Assembly (NCBI RefSeq): GCF_000421105.1 | Contig: NZ_ATWF01000001.1 | Location: forward strand, 2,119,407 to 2,183,406 | DNA from: Limisalsivibrio acetivorans | GTDB lineage: Bacteria > Chrysiogenota > Deferribacteres > Deferribacterales > Geovibrionaceae | Direction: 5' to 3' | DNA: 64,000 bases | Shown here: in pieces, positions 34,394 to 42,926 of the stretch | Layout of the letters: every line of letters begins with the position of its first letter | Position numbering within the stretch: position 1 is the stretch's first letter | Translations under genes and position numbers: made by a program | The notes under the pieces: model-generated | Databases searched by the model: none | The model's input: only the letters and a program-made list of their open reading frames with translations | Told to the model about the DNA's origin: nothing

Positions 34394-36094
34394 ATGGCTG
34401 AAAGGATAGTTGTTGACCCCATTACCAGAATCGAGGGGCACTTGAGAATTGAGGCCAAGGTGGAAGACGGCAAGATTGTCGATGCCTGGTCGAGTAGTAC
34501 AATGTTCAGAGGGATCGAGAAGATCCTTCAGGGAAGGGACCCCAGGGATGCCTGGTACATAACCCAGCGCTTCTGCGGTGTCTGTACCACGGTTCACGCC
34601 ATCGCCTCCATCCGTTCGGTGGAGAACGCCGTCGGCATGAAGGTTCCCTACAATGCAGAGATGATACGTAACCTGATCATGGGAATGCAGTATGTTCAGG
34701 ACCACGTGATACACTTCTATCACCTCCACGCCCTTGACTGGGTGGATATCGTCTCCGCACTCTCCGCAGACCCCAAGAAGACAGCCCAGCTCCAGCAGTC
34801 CGTTTCCGACTGGAAATACTCCAGCGAAGACTACTTTAAATCCGTTAAGGACAAGCTCACAGCTTTTGCAAAAACAGGAAGGCTCGGACCCTTCGGAAAC
34901 GCATACTGGGGGCACTCAGCATACAAGCTCCCCCCCGAAGCAAACCTTATGGCAGCAGCACACTATCTTCAGGCACTTGAGGTACAGAAGGAGATCATCA
35001 AGGTTCATGCCGTTCTCGGCTCCAAGAACCCCCATCCCCAGACCTTCCTTGTGGGCGGGATGTCGATCCCCTGCGATCCCAACAGCCAGAACGCAATAAA
35101 CGCTGATAAGATCGCAATGATCCAGCAGTACATCCAGACCGCAAAGGAATTTGTGGAGAAGGTCTATATCCCCGATATCATCGCCGTTGCACCCTTCTAT
35201 CTCGACTGGGGTGGGATCGGTGCATGCAACGGAAACTATCTCTCCTATGGTGAGTTCCCCGAAGGCAGAGACGGCTTCCCGAATAACCTCTGGCTCCCCG
35301 CTGGTATCATCAAAGGTGGAGATCTCAGCAAGGTTCACCCCGTTGATCAGGAGAAGATCACAGAGGATGTTGTCCACTCATGGTTTGAGGATACAGGACC
35401 AAGACATCCCTATAAAGGGGAGACCGACAAGAAGTATACCGGTCCCAAGCCCCCCTATGAGTACCTTGATGTTGAGGATAAATACTCCTTCGTTAAGTCG
35501 CCCCGCTACGACGGCGAGGCTATGGAGGTTGGTCCCCTTTCAAGGATGCTTGTGGCTTATGCTTCAGGGCACAAAGAGGTTGTGGATACGGTTAACTATG
35601 TACTCAACACCCTCAATGTCGGCCCCGAGGCGCTCTTCTCAACCCTCGGACGTACGGCAGCAAGGGCGATTGAAACACTGCTCACCGTTAACAAGCTCGA
35701 TGGCTGGCTTATGGACCTTGCCAACAACATCAATTCCGGTGATTACGCCATACAGGACACATCGAAATGGAGTCCCGATGACTGGCCGAAGACCGCACAG
35801 GGATACGGCTGGCACGAAGCCCCCAGAGGTGCCCTTGGCCACTGGATCGTCATTGAGGATAAGGCTATTAAGAACTATCAGGCCGTTGTTCCCTCAACGT
35901 GGAATGCAGGCCCCAGAGACGCCGACGGGAAGTCAGGCCCCTACGAGCTCAGTCTCATAGGAACACCTGTGGCGGATCCGGAGCAACCCCTTGAGATACT
36001 CAGGACGATACACTCCTTTGACCCGTGTCTTGCATGCGCTGTGCATGTGTATGACGAGAAGGATAAGCTCCGCTCAAAGGTTAAGGTACTTTAA
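34394..36094 (+). CDS. [NiFe] hydrogenase large subunit
   Basis: A 566-residue catalytic subunit that holds the Ni-Fe(CN)2CO site. RFCGVCTTVH near residue 57 and DPCLACAVH near 548 provide the four cysteine ligands. NPHPQTFLVGGM is another family block. The 15 residues after the final His are the C-terminal extension cut off by the maturation protease encoded 115 bases downstream. It is co-transcribed with the small subunit and travels with it through the Tat pathway. Sequence features suggest a group 1 uptake hydrogenase; the direction of catalysis is inferred. Confidence 0.97.
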   Translation: MAERIVVDPITRIEGHLRIEAKVEDGKIVDAWSSSTMFRGIEKILQGRDPRDAWYITQRFCGVCTTVHAIASIRSVENAVGMKVPYNAEMIRNLIMGMQYVQDHVIHFYHLHALDWVDIVSALSADPKKTAQLQQSVSDWKYSSEDYFKSVKDKLTAFAKTGRLGPFGNAYWGHSAYKLPPEANLMAAAHYLQALEVQKEIIKVHAVLGSKNPHPQTFLVGGMSIPCDPNSQNAINADKIAMIQQYIQTAKEFVEKVYIPDIIAVAPFYLDWGGIGACNGNYLSYGEFPEGRDGFPNNLWLPAGIIKGGDLSKVHPVDQEKITEDVVHSWFEDTGPRHPYKGETDKKYTGPKPPYEYLDVEDKYSFVKSPRYDGEAMEVGPLSRMLVAYASGHKEVVDTVNYVLNTLNVGPEALFSTLGRTAARAIETLLTVNKLDGWLMDLANNINSGDYAIQDTSKWSPDDWPKTAQGYGWHEAPRGALGHWIVIEDKAIKNYQAVVPSTWNAGPRDADGKSGPYELSLIGTPVADPEQPLEILRTIHSFDPCLACAVHVYDEKDKLRSKVKVL

Positions 36095-36120
36095 AAGAAT
36101 AAAACTCCTCGTATAGATGA

Positions 36121-36157
36121 AAAAAGGCTTCCGTCTGGTGCGGGAGCCTTTTTTTTA
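36121..36157 (+). terminator. Terminator after the hydrogenase large subunit
   Basis: AGGCTTCCG (36125-36133) pairs with CGGGAGCCT (36141-36149) with one G-U pair; eight further T follow. The protease gene starts 60 bases later, so it may have its own promoter or depend on read-through. Confidence 0.88.
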
Positions 36158-36209
36158 TGTATTTCCCGTAACTTTGGACTATTATTAAAAAAATGATTTT
36201 GGTGAATAA

Positions 36210-36677
36210 ATGAAACTTCTTGTGCTGGGTATAGGGAATATCCTTATGAATGACGATGCCGCTGGAGCCCTTGCTGCTCAGAGGCTTGCGGAACGATACG
36301 AAGAAACTGACGAGCTGCGCATTGTGGAGGGTGGAACCCTTGGACTGGATCTCCTCCCCATGGTGGAATGGGCGGATAAGCTTATCCTTATAGATGCAGT
36401 GGATGTGGACCACCCTTGCGGGACCGTTGTGCGCATCGAGGGTGAGGATGTGGAGCCGGTCTTTGAGACGAAGCTTTCCCCTCACCAGATGGGGATGAAG
36501 GATCTGCTCCTCACAGCGGAATTGGCCGGCTACAGACCGGAAGAGGTTACCCTCTTCGGAATCCAGTCCGGAAATGTTAACATGGATATGACCCTCTCCC
36601 CCGAGGTTGAAGCGAATATGGATAAGCTTGTAAACCTTGTGGGGCGGGAGATTGAGCTATTTCTAGAAGAAAGATAG
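36210..36677 (+). CDS. Hydrogenase maturation endopeptidase (HyaD/HybD family)
   Basis: A 155-residue nickel-dependent protease that removes the C-terminal peptide of the large subunit after nickel insertion. It begins with LVLGIGNILMNDDAAG, whose Asn-Asp/Glu region and the later EGGTLGLDLL and DAVDVDH contain the Ni-sensing acidic residue and Asp. HQMGMKDLL supplies the third ligand, a His. Length and motifs are normal. It lies directly after the structural genes, behind their terminator. Confidence 0.95.
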   Translation: MKLLVLGIGNILMNDDAAGALAAQRLAERYEETDELRIVEGGTLGLDLLPMVEWADKLILIDAVDVDHPCGTVVRIEGEDVEPVFETKLSPHQMGMKDLLLTAELAGYRPEEVTLFGIQSGNVNMDMTLSPEVEANMDKLVNLVGREIELFLEER

Positions 36678-36689
36678 AGTTTGACAAAA

Positions 36690-36787
36690 CTAACTTTAGA
36701 TGTTAGCCTGTTTTGCTTTTGTTTAAGAAAGTATGTACACATCCGGTGTTTTCCGGTTATGACAAGCCCTTATTGCACCGGCCGGTG
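36690..36787 (+). promoter_or_regulatory. Palindromes upstream of lysA
   Basis: In the 154-base gap before lysA there is an inverted repeat CTAAC-N7-GTTAG (36690-36706) and a perfect 12-base palindrome CACCGGCCGGTG (36776-36787). A TTGACA lies at 36681. They could be operators or hairpins controlling the lysine operon, but I recognise no known lysine riboswitch. Confidence 0.3.
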
Positions 36788-36831
36788 TGCTTTAAAGATA
36801 TCAACAAAATTTACGAGGAGATGATTTACCT

Positions 36832-38091
36832 ATGGAATACTTTCCCTATGAAAATGGCGCACTCCAGTGCGAAGGCGTTTCTTTAGAAAAGATTGCCGAA
36901 GAGGTCGGCACACCCTTTTATGTATACAGTGCAGGCTATCTCCGTGAGAGATACCGTGAGTTCTACGACAGCTTCGAAGGATGCGAGAGGATAGTGTGCT
37001 TCGCCGTTAAGGCAAACAGCAACCTCGGCGTTCTCGGCATGCTGGCTTCCGAAGGATGCGGTGCGGATATCGTATCCGGCGGTGAGCTCCACAGAGCCCT
37101 TGAGGCTGGCATCGACCCCAAGAAGATCGCCTATGCGGGTGTCGGTAAAACAGAGGATGAGATGGAATTCGCCATAAACAGCGGAATCCTCATGTTCAAC
37201 ATCGAATCACGTCAGGAGCTTGATGTTCTCAACAAGGTAGCCGGAAGGCTGGGCAAAAAGGCCCCCATCGCTATCCGTGTGAACCCAAACGTTGACCCGA
37301 AGACCCATCCCTATATCTCCACAGGGCTTAAGAAGAATAAGTTCGGCCTTCCCGTTGAGGGCGTTATGGACGACTACCGCTATGCAGCAAAACTTGAGAA
37401 TATCGAGGTCGTGGGAGCCCACTGCCACATCGGTTCCCAGCTCACCCAGGTGGATCCCTTCGTTGATGCCACAAGGATCATGGTTAAGCTTATACGTGAC
37501 CTCAGAAAAGAGGACATAAACATAAAGTATCTCGACTTCGGCGGCGGGCTCGGCATCACCTATGATGATGAGGTTCCCCCCAGCATGAAGGATTACGCAG
37601 AGGCCCTTAAGAAAGAGATCGAAGGTGAGGGGCTTACCCTTGTTTTCGAACCCGGCAGAAGCATCGCCGGAAACTCCGGAGCCCTTGTTACCAAGGTTCT
37701 CTACACCAAGCAGACGGAGATGAAGCACTTCAAGATCGTGGACGCTGCTATGAACGATCTCAGCCGTCCCACCCTTTACGATGCTTACCATAAGATAGTC
37801 TCCGTTAAGGAGAAGGTTGAGGGTAAGGTTACCGCCGATGTTGTGGGAACTATATGCGAAACTGGCGACTTCCTCGCCAAGGACAGGGAGCTCCCCGATG
37901 TTCAACCCGGCGGCTACTATGCGGTTCTCTCCGCAGGTGCCTACGGCATGACCATGGCCTCTAACTACAACTCCCGCCCCAGAGCGGCTGAGGTGCTTGT
38001 GGATGGCGACAGCTACTTCATCGTACGCAGAAGGGAAACATACGAGGACCTTACAGGTCCCGAATCGATCCCTGCAAAGTATACTAAATAA
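36832..38091 (+). CDS. lysA: Diaminopimelate decarboxylase
   Basis: A 419-residue PLP enzyme of the alanine-racemase fold-III group, catalysing the last step of lysine synthesis: meso-diaminopimelate to lysine and CO2. FAVKANSN contains the PLP lysine; HCHIGSQL, DFGGGLGI and EPGRSIAG bind the cofactor phosphate; CETGDFLA gives the active-site Cys from the second subunit. GAGGAG lies upstream. It opens the lysA-dapF-dapA-dapB operon, with gaps of 14, 19 and 4 bases. Confidence 0.97.
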   Translation: MEYFPYENGALQCEGVSLEKIAEEVGTPFYVYSAGYLRERYREFYDSFEGCERIVCFAVKANSNLGVLGMLASEGCGADIVSGGELHRALEAGIDPKKIAYAGVGKTEDEMEFAINSGILMFNIESRQELDVLNKVAGRLGKKAPIAIRVNPNVDPKTHPYISTGLKKNKFGLPVEGVMDDYRYAAKLENIEVVGAHCHIGSQLTQVDPFVDATRIMVKLIRDLRKEDINIKYLDFGGGLGITYDDEVPPSMKDYAEALKKEIEGEGLTLVFEPGRSIAGNSGALVTKVLYTKQTEMKHFKIVDAAMNDLSRPTLYDAYHKIVSVKEKVEGKVTADVVGTICETGDFLAKDRELPDVQPGGYYAVLSAGAYGMTMASNYNSRPRAAEVLVDGDSYFIVRRRETYEDLTGPESIPAKYTK

Positions 38092-38105
38092 CAGAGGTGT
38101 CTATT

Positions 38106-38924
38106 ATGAAACCTCAATTCTATAAAATGAGCGGAAGCGGCAACGACTTTGTTATAATAGATAACCGTGACGGAAGTATGAACGGCTTTGATCTGCCGGA
38201 ATTCATACCGGCGGTTTGCTCACGCAGTGTTTCTGTGGGTGCGGACGGCCTTATCCTCATCGAGGACAGCGATACAGGCAAGGCGGACTTTAAATGGAGA
38301 TTCTACAACTCCGACGCATCCGAAGCAGAGATGTGCGGAAACGGCTCCAGATGCGCAGCCAGATTCGCATACCTCAACGGCATAGCCGGAGAAAGGATGA
38401 AATTCGAAACCGTTGCGGGGATTATAGAGGCCGAGATCAAGGATGAGCCGGATGTTAAGGTTCAGCTCACGGACCCCTTCGATCTTCGGGAAAACTTCGA
38501 GCTCCAGCTCGAGGAAGAAAAGGTTACGGTCTCGCATATCAATACCGGCGTGCCCCATGTCGGTATGCAGGTTGAGGATATCGATAAGGTAGATCTAATG
38601 AAATACGGCAGCGCAATCCGGTATCACTCCGAATTCGCTCCCAAAGGGGCAAACGTGAACCTCTATGAGAAAACCGCCGAGGATACTATCCGGGTTAGAA
38701 CCTATGAAAGGGGTGTCGAGGGCGAGACGCAGGCGTGCGGAACGGGTTCCGTTGCCTGCTCCATCTTTGCCGTTAATGCAGGGCTTGTGAAAAGCCCCGT
38801 TACAGTGGTTACCACCAGCGGCATCGAGCTCAAGGTCTATTTAGAGGACGACAAGGTCTATCTCGAAGGTGAGGCAAGGGTTGTCTACACCGGGGAACTT
38901 TGGAGCGAGGCCTACAAGTATTGA
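38106..38924 (+). CDS. dapF: Diaminopimelate epimerase
   Basis: A 272-residue cofactor-independent epimerase that interconverts LL- and meso-diaminopimelate. The two catalytic cysteines are in AEMCGNGSRC and ETQACGTGSVAC; MSGSGNDFV opens the fold. I used the ATG at 38106 with GAGGTG 6 bases before it, rather than the GTG at 38097. It supplies the lysA substrate and peptidoglycan precursor. Confidence 0.97.
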   Translation: MKPQFYKMSGSGNDFVIIDNRDGSMNGFDLPEFIPAVCSRSVSVGADGLILIEDSDTGKADFKWRFYNSDASEAEMCGNGSRCAARFAYLNGIAGERMKFETVAGIIEAEIKDEPDVKVQLTDPFDLRENFELQLEEEKVTVSHINTGVPHVGMQVEDIDKVDLMKYGSAIRYHSEFAPKGANVNLYEKTAEDTIRVRTYERGVEGETQACGTGSVACSIFAVNAGLVKSPVTVVTTSGIELKVYLEDDKVYLEGEARVVYTGELWSEAYKY

Positions 38925-38943
38925 GAAACAGGAGGGATTACCC

Positions 38944-39825
38944 ATGTTTACAGGCAGTATAGTTGCCATAGCCACACCACTTAAGGATGGAAAGGTAGAC
39001 GAGCAGAAGCTTAGAGAGCTCGTTGACTTCCAGATAGAAAACGGAACGGACGGCGTTGTTCCCTGTGGAACCACAGGTGAATCAGCCACCCTTACCTATG
39101 AGGAACACTGCAAGGTTATCGATATTGTTATCGACCAGGTAAACAACCGTGTTCCCGTTATCGCCGGCTCCGGTTCAAACAGTACGCACGAGTCTGTATT
39201 CCTTACCCAGCATGCCCAGAAAGCGGGTGCGGATGGTGCTCTCGTTATAACCCCCTACTACAACAAGCCTACACAGGAAGGTCTTTACAGGCACTTTAAG
39301 GAAATATCCGATGCCGTAAAGATCCCCATTGTGCTTTATAACGTACCCGGAAGAACAGCCTGCAATATCCTTCCCGAGACTGTTATCCGCCTCTCCAAGT
39401 GCGATAATATTGTCGGCATCAAGGAGGCGAGCGGATCCCTTGAGCAGGCGGCAGCTGTTATTGAGGGCACCGATGACAACTTTTCCGTCATGAGCGGTGA
39501 GGATGCCCTTACGTATCTTCTTTTTGCAATTGGTGCCAAGGGTGTTATCAGTGCATCCACAAACGTTGTGCCCGCCGATATGGCCAAGATGTGGGATGCA
39601 TGGGAGGCTGGCGATGTTGAAACGGCAAGAGCCCAGCACTATAAGCTCCTCCCTGTTTTTAGCGCACTCTTCCTCGAGACAAACCCCATACCTGTGAAGA
39701 AGGCTCTTTACCTTATGGGGCTGGCAGAGGATGAGATACGTCTCCCCCTTGTTTCCATGACCGATGCAGCCACAGAAAAGATGCGCGAGGCCCTTGTTGA
39801 GGCCGGCGTGAAGCTTGTGAGGTAA
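38944..39825 (+). CDS. dapA: 4-hydroxy-tetrahydrodipicolinate synthase
   Basis: A 293-residue class-I aldolase-type enzyme that condenses pyruvate with aspartate semialdehyde. GTTGESATL, ITPYYNKPTQEG, the catalytic-triad YNVPGRT and the Schiff-base Lys in VGIKEASG are present. The ATG at 38944 is set by AGGAGGG 8 bases upstream; the longer frame into dapF has no such site. It is the third gene of the lysine operon. Confidence 0.97.
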   Translation: MFTGSIVAIATPLKDGKVDEQKLRELVDFQIENGTDGVVPCGTTGESATLTYEEHCKVIDIVIDQVNNRVPVIAGSGSNSTHESVFLTQHAQKAGADGALVITPYYNKPTQEGLYRHFKEISDAVKIPIVLYNVPGRTACNILPETVIRLSKCDNIVGIKEASGSLEQAAAVIEGTDDNFSVMSGEDALTYLLFAIGAKGVISASTNVVPADMAKMWDAWEAGDVETARAQHYKLLPVFSALFLETNPIPVKKALYLMGLAEDEIRLPLVSMTDAATEKMREALVEAGVKLVR

Positions 39826-39829
39826 CGAT

Positions 39830-40636
39830 ATGTCCAAGACAAAGGTCTGCATGGTCGGTGCCGCAGGCAAAATGGGTAGAAAGATAATAAACCTGCTGAG
39901 CGAAAGCCCTAAGGCTGAGCTCGGCGGAGCCTTGGAGTATTCCGAATCACCCTTCCTCGGCATGGACGCAGGCGAGGTTGCCGGTTGCGGCAAGAACAGC
40001 GTAATCATAACTGCTGATATCCATGAGGCGGTGAAGGATAGTGATGTGCTCATAGACTTCACAGGCTCCGGCCCCACAATGGCTAACCTTGATAGATACG
40101 TGGATGCGGGTAAGCCCCTTGTAGTGGGTAGCACAGGCTTCACCCCCGAGGAGACGGCAAAGCTTAAGAATCTGGAGGATAAGATACCGGTACTCTTCTC
40201 ACCCAACATGAGCCTTGGTGTAAACCTTACCTTCAAGGTCCTTGAGATGGTTACAAAGGCCATCGGCGAGGACTACGACATAGAGATCATTGAGTCCCAC
40301 CACAGGATGAAAAAGGATGCACCGAGCGGAACCGCCATGAGAATGGGAGAGGTTATCGCAGAGGTCCTCGGCAGGGATATAGAGAAGGACGGGAAATACT
40401 GCAGACGAGGACTGATTGGCGAAAGAAGCGATCGTGAGATCGGTATGCAGACGATAAGGGCAGGTGACATAGTTGGTGAGCATACCGCCATGTTCTGCGG
40501 CGAGGGGGAGCGTATAGAGATCACCCACCGTGCCCATACCAGAGATACCTTTGCTAAGGGAGCTATCTCCGGCGGTGCATGGCTTGCAGGTAAAGAACCC
40601 GGTTTTTACAGCATGTATGATGTTCTTGGACTCTAG
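39830..40636 (+). CDS. dapB: 4-hydroxy-tetrahydrodipicolinate reductase
   Basis: A 268-residue reductase that makes tetrahydrodipicolinate with NAD(P)H. GAAGKMGRKI is the dinucleotide-binding loop, GSTGF follows, and ESHHRMKKDAPSGTA is the signature with the catalytic His-His and Lys. GAGGTAA lies just before the ATG, 4 bases after dapA. It is the last gene of the operon and is followed by a terminator. Confidence 0.97.
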   Translation: MSKTKVCMVGAAGKMGRKIINLLSESPKAELGGALEYSESPFLGMDAGEVAGCGKNSVIITADIHEAVKDSDVLIDFTGSGPTMANLDRYVDAGKPLVVGSTGFTPEETAKLKNLEDKIPVLFSPNMSLGVNLTFKVLEMVTKAIGEDYDIEIIESHHRMKKDAPSGTAMRMGEVIAEVLGRDIEKDGKYCRRGLIGERSDREIGMQTIRAGDIVGEHTAMFCGEGERIEITHRAHTRDTFAKGAISGGAWLAGKEPGFYSMYDVLGL

Positions 40637-40709
40637 AAGCCTGTAAAGATACCGTGGTTTAAATAAAAAGTTTTGTGATGGCGTAAGCCTCTGCAGTAAA
40701 TTGATATAT

Positions 40710-40734
40710 GGGCTCCTTGGGGAGCCCTTTTTTT
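40710..40734 (+). terminator. Rho-independent terminator after dapB
   Basis: GGGCTCC (40710-40716), loop TTGG, GGAGCCC (40721-40727), then seven T. Perfect 7-bp stem. Confidence 0.95.
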
Positions 40735-40813
40735 GTGTAATTATACTGTTTAGTATAATGCAATGAGCGATAATGACGAATATACCTATAAGATAATCTG
40801 GGAGTGATAAGGT

Positions 40814-41830
40814 ATGGCTTCGTCATTGCAAACAACAGGTGCAGTTACTGGTAGTTCTTTTTGTGGAAGGGTTTCCGAGCTTAACGAACTTTCCTCAAGG
40901 GTCGGTGAGGGTCTTAACACCGTTGTTTGCGTAAACGAGGGTGAGGGTGGTTCATCCTTTCTGGCAGAATCCACCGGCAGGGTGAAAGCGTTGTATGTTG
41001 AAGCTCCGTACTCTGCTGATCTGTGGACTGCTACCTGCGCAGTTTTCGACAGCTTCATGCGCTCATTGGAAACATCCGGACTAGAGGATGCACTCATCGA
41101 ATACCGCTTTGCCTGGCCATATAAGGCTTTCAAATACAGGGGCCGAGTGCGCTATTTCCCGGAAGGTTCGGCCAGAAGTGCCGGCAGGATTCTCCGTTCC
41201 GTAAGTGAATCCGCAGAAAAAGGTGGCTTTAGGGCAATTTATATCGATACTGCGCCGGAAGATAAAGGTGTTGAAGCACTTTTTGGTGAGTCGATACTGC
41301 CCGTTGCCCTCCTAAGCAGAAGCGGTGGTGATATAAGGCTGGGCTACATCAACATGTGGGACTGGGTCCCGTTTATTACGAAAACCTTTGAGGCCCGTGA
41401 TCTCTCATGCAGCGGTGATGAGGCCAGAGCCATTGCCGAACTTAGCTCTGGTCACCCCAGACATACCATCGGAATATGTTCTGAGATACTTTCATCCGGT
41501 AACAAAGTCTTTGGAAAGGACACGAGAGAGAAGGCCTTCCGAAGGTATATTCGCAAGATGCACAGCGAATTCCGCAGGGCATTCTCCATTGAAAGCGGTG
41601 GACGCAGGAAGGTTCTTTCCGCACTTGCAGGAGGGCATAAGGCGATATACTCATCATCTGTACTCGAACTGTTTGGAACATCTGCTGCGGTTATGCAGAA
41701 AGGGGCATCGAATCTTCGAGAAAGGGGGGTTATAATAGAGGAGAAGGGTGATCTCAGGATAAAGGATCCTGTTTATGGGGAATGGGTGCGAGCTCAGACC
41801 AGCTTTTTCCCCGCTTTAAGGGATTTATAG
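40814..41830 (+). CDS. Degenerate STAND/AAA-type ATPase-like protein
   Basis: A 338-residue protein with the plan of an archaeal-ATPase/STAND NTPase. FCGRVSELNELSSRV is the usual entry block, and FRAIYIDTA resembles Walker B. SGHPRHTIGICSEIL is the sensor-2 region. A C-terminal winged helix follows (KVLSALAGGHKAIYS ... LRERGVIIEEKGDLRIKDPVYGEWV). The P-loop reads NEGEGGSSF, lacking the essential Lys, so ATP hydrolysis is unlikely. It could be a DNA-binding or scaffold protein derived from such an ATPase. It stands alone after the lysine operon; its 3' end overlaps the convergent CWC gene by 37 bases. Confidence 0.7.
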   Translation: MASSLQTTGAVTGSSFCGRVSELNELSSRVGEGLNTVVCVNEGEGGSSFLAESTGRVKALYVEAPYSADLWTATCAVFDSFMRSLETSGLEDALIEYRFAWPYKAFKYRGRVRYFPEGSARSAGRILRSVSESAEKGGFRAIYIDTAPEDKGVEALFGESILPVALLSRSGGDIRLGYINMWDWVPFITKTFEARDLSCSGDEARAIAELSSGHPRHTIGICSEILSSGNKVFGKDTREKAFRRYIRKMHSEFRRAFSIESGGRRKVLSALAGGHKAIYSSSVLELFGTSAAVMQKGASNLRERGVIIEEKGDLRIKDPVYGEWVRAQTSFFPALRDL

Positions 41831-42003
41831 CAACTCTCGCAGAAGCACGGCTTGTTCTGGTATTCCTCTAGAACCTCATCGGAGAGAGGGGTGTACTTAA
41901 TGCACCAACAGGTTTCGGGGCGCTCAAGGTTCGCCACTGCGCAAAGGTTTTCACCACCGCATATCGGGCATTCCTTCATATTCATGTCTGCGTAATTGCT
42001 CAT
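41794..42003 (-). CDS. Cysteine-rich CWC family protein
   Basis: A protein of up to 69 residues with eight cysteines: CPICGGENLCAV, then ETCWCIKY, then CFCESCYKSLK. The CPxCG...C...CWC pattern is that of the small CWC family, presumably a zinc-binding module of unknown role. ATGs at codons 1, 7 and 9 are all possible starts, none with a strong ribosome site. It overlaps the 3' end of the convergent ATPase-like gene and is divergent from the J-domain gene. Confidence 0.75.
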   Translation of the reverse strand: MSNYADMNMKECPICGGENLCAVANLERPETCWCIKYTPLSDEVLEEYQNKPCFCESCYKSLKAGKKLV

Positions 42004-42067
42004 GTATTAATTATGTCATGAAGATGTGGAAGCGACAAGACGCATTGGCACAATTGTTGCAATTTAT

Positions 42068-42808
42068 ATGGGAAGTATGACAAATAAGGAATTAATTACC
42101 TCACTGAGGCAGATATTTAATGATGACACCCGTTTTACGGGGGAGTTCGTCCGCTCACTGGATAAGGATACACTGAAAAAGGTTTTCCGCAGCAGGGTTC
42201 GTGAGGTGCATCCGGATCTGTATAGAGGAGGGGACAGCTCGGAGCTCAGGCGCAGGCACGAGGAATTCATACGCCTGAAATCCTCCTTTGAGACCGTCAG
42301 CGCATTCATCAGCATGAACGAAAAGCGCAAGCTTGCCGAGAACGCCAAAAGAGCCTCCACAGAGCAGGTTAGAAGGGATTATTACCAATCGCAGCAGAGG
42401 CGTAAGCACGCCCAATATTACAGGGGTGCGCTCCCGAAACGGAGGCTCCGCCTTGGTGAATATCTCTATTACAGCGGAATAGTCTCCTACAGGGATCTGA
42501 GCGGTGCTGTGGTATGGCAGAGATCGGAGCGCGACAGGATCGGGGACATTGCGAAGATGTGGGGGTGGTTCAATGAATCGGATATTGTTCCGCTTATTAT
42601 GAATAAGAGGCCTGGCGAGCTTATCGGTACAATACTCACTAAAAACGATGTTATTTCGGGCTTCAACCTGCGTGTATTGCTGACAGCCCAACGAAAGGCA
42701 CAGCCGCTGATAGGAAGGTACTTTCTTGATAATGATGTGCTTGATGTAAGGACACTCGCCTCAGCGATAACAAGGGTCAGGTACCATAACCTTTACTATA
42801 AGAAATAA
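42068..42808 (+). CDS. J-domain protein with two MshEN-like (c-di-GMP-type) domains
   Basis: Counted from a possible GTG start at 42026 (260 residues), residues 20-100 form a J domain with the HPD motif at 62-64 (VREVHPDLY), so it should stimulate a DnaK. Residues 142-165 read RLGEYLYYSG ... Q, 24 residues that fit the MshEN motif. A 5-residue spacer (RSERD) and a second motif from R171 (RIGDIAKMWG) follow. Residues 199-222 (LIGTIL ... Q), spacer RKAQP and LIGRYF repeat the plan. MshEN pairs in GspE/MshE ATPases bind c-di-GMP. Starts at GTG 42026, ATG 42068 or ATG 42077 are all weak; I list 42068. Confidence 0.72.
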   Translation: MGSMTNKELITSLRQIFNDDTRFTGEFVRSLDKDTLKKVFRSRVREVHPDLYRGGDSSELRRRHEEFIRLKSSFETVSAFISMNEKRKLAENAKRASTEQVRRDYYQSQQRRKHAQYYRGALPKRRLRLGEYLYYSGIVSYRDLSGAVVWQRSERDRIGDIAKMWGWFNESDIVPLIMNKRPGELIGTILTKNDVISGFNLRVLLTAQRKAQPLIGRYFLDNDVLDVRTLASAITRVRYHNLYYKK

Positions 42809-42812
42809 AGAT

Positions 42813-42833
42813 GGCGGACCGGGACGGTCCGCC
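42813..42833 (+). terminator. Hairpin after the J-domain gene
   Basis: GGCGGACC (42813-42820), loop GGGAC, GGTCCGCC (42826-42833) is a perfect 8-bp stem but has no T-run on either side. It may stabilise the 3' end or end transcription weakly. Confidence 0.45.
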
Positions 42834-42926
42834 GAAAAGTTGACTCCCCCCGAACCTTTATTGTAGCACAATATCAAAAGCTGGGAAGGGGAAGTTTATA
42901 TTTATCTGTAATTACGGGCATATTCG

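Noticed and set aside
34394-36094. Selenocysteine in the hydrogenase large subunit
   Set aside because: The C-terminal ligand motif is encoded with ordinary Cys codons (DPCLAC); no in-frame TGA occurs.
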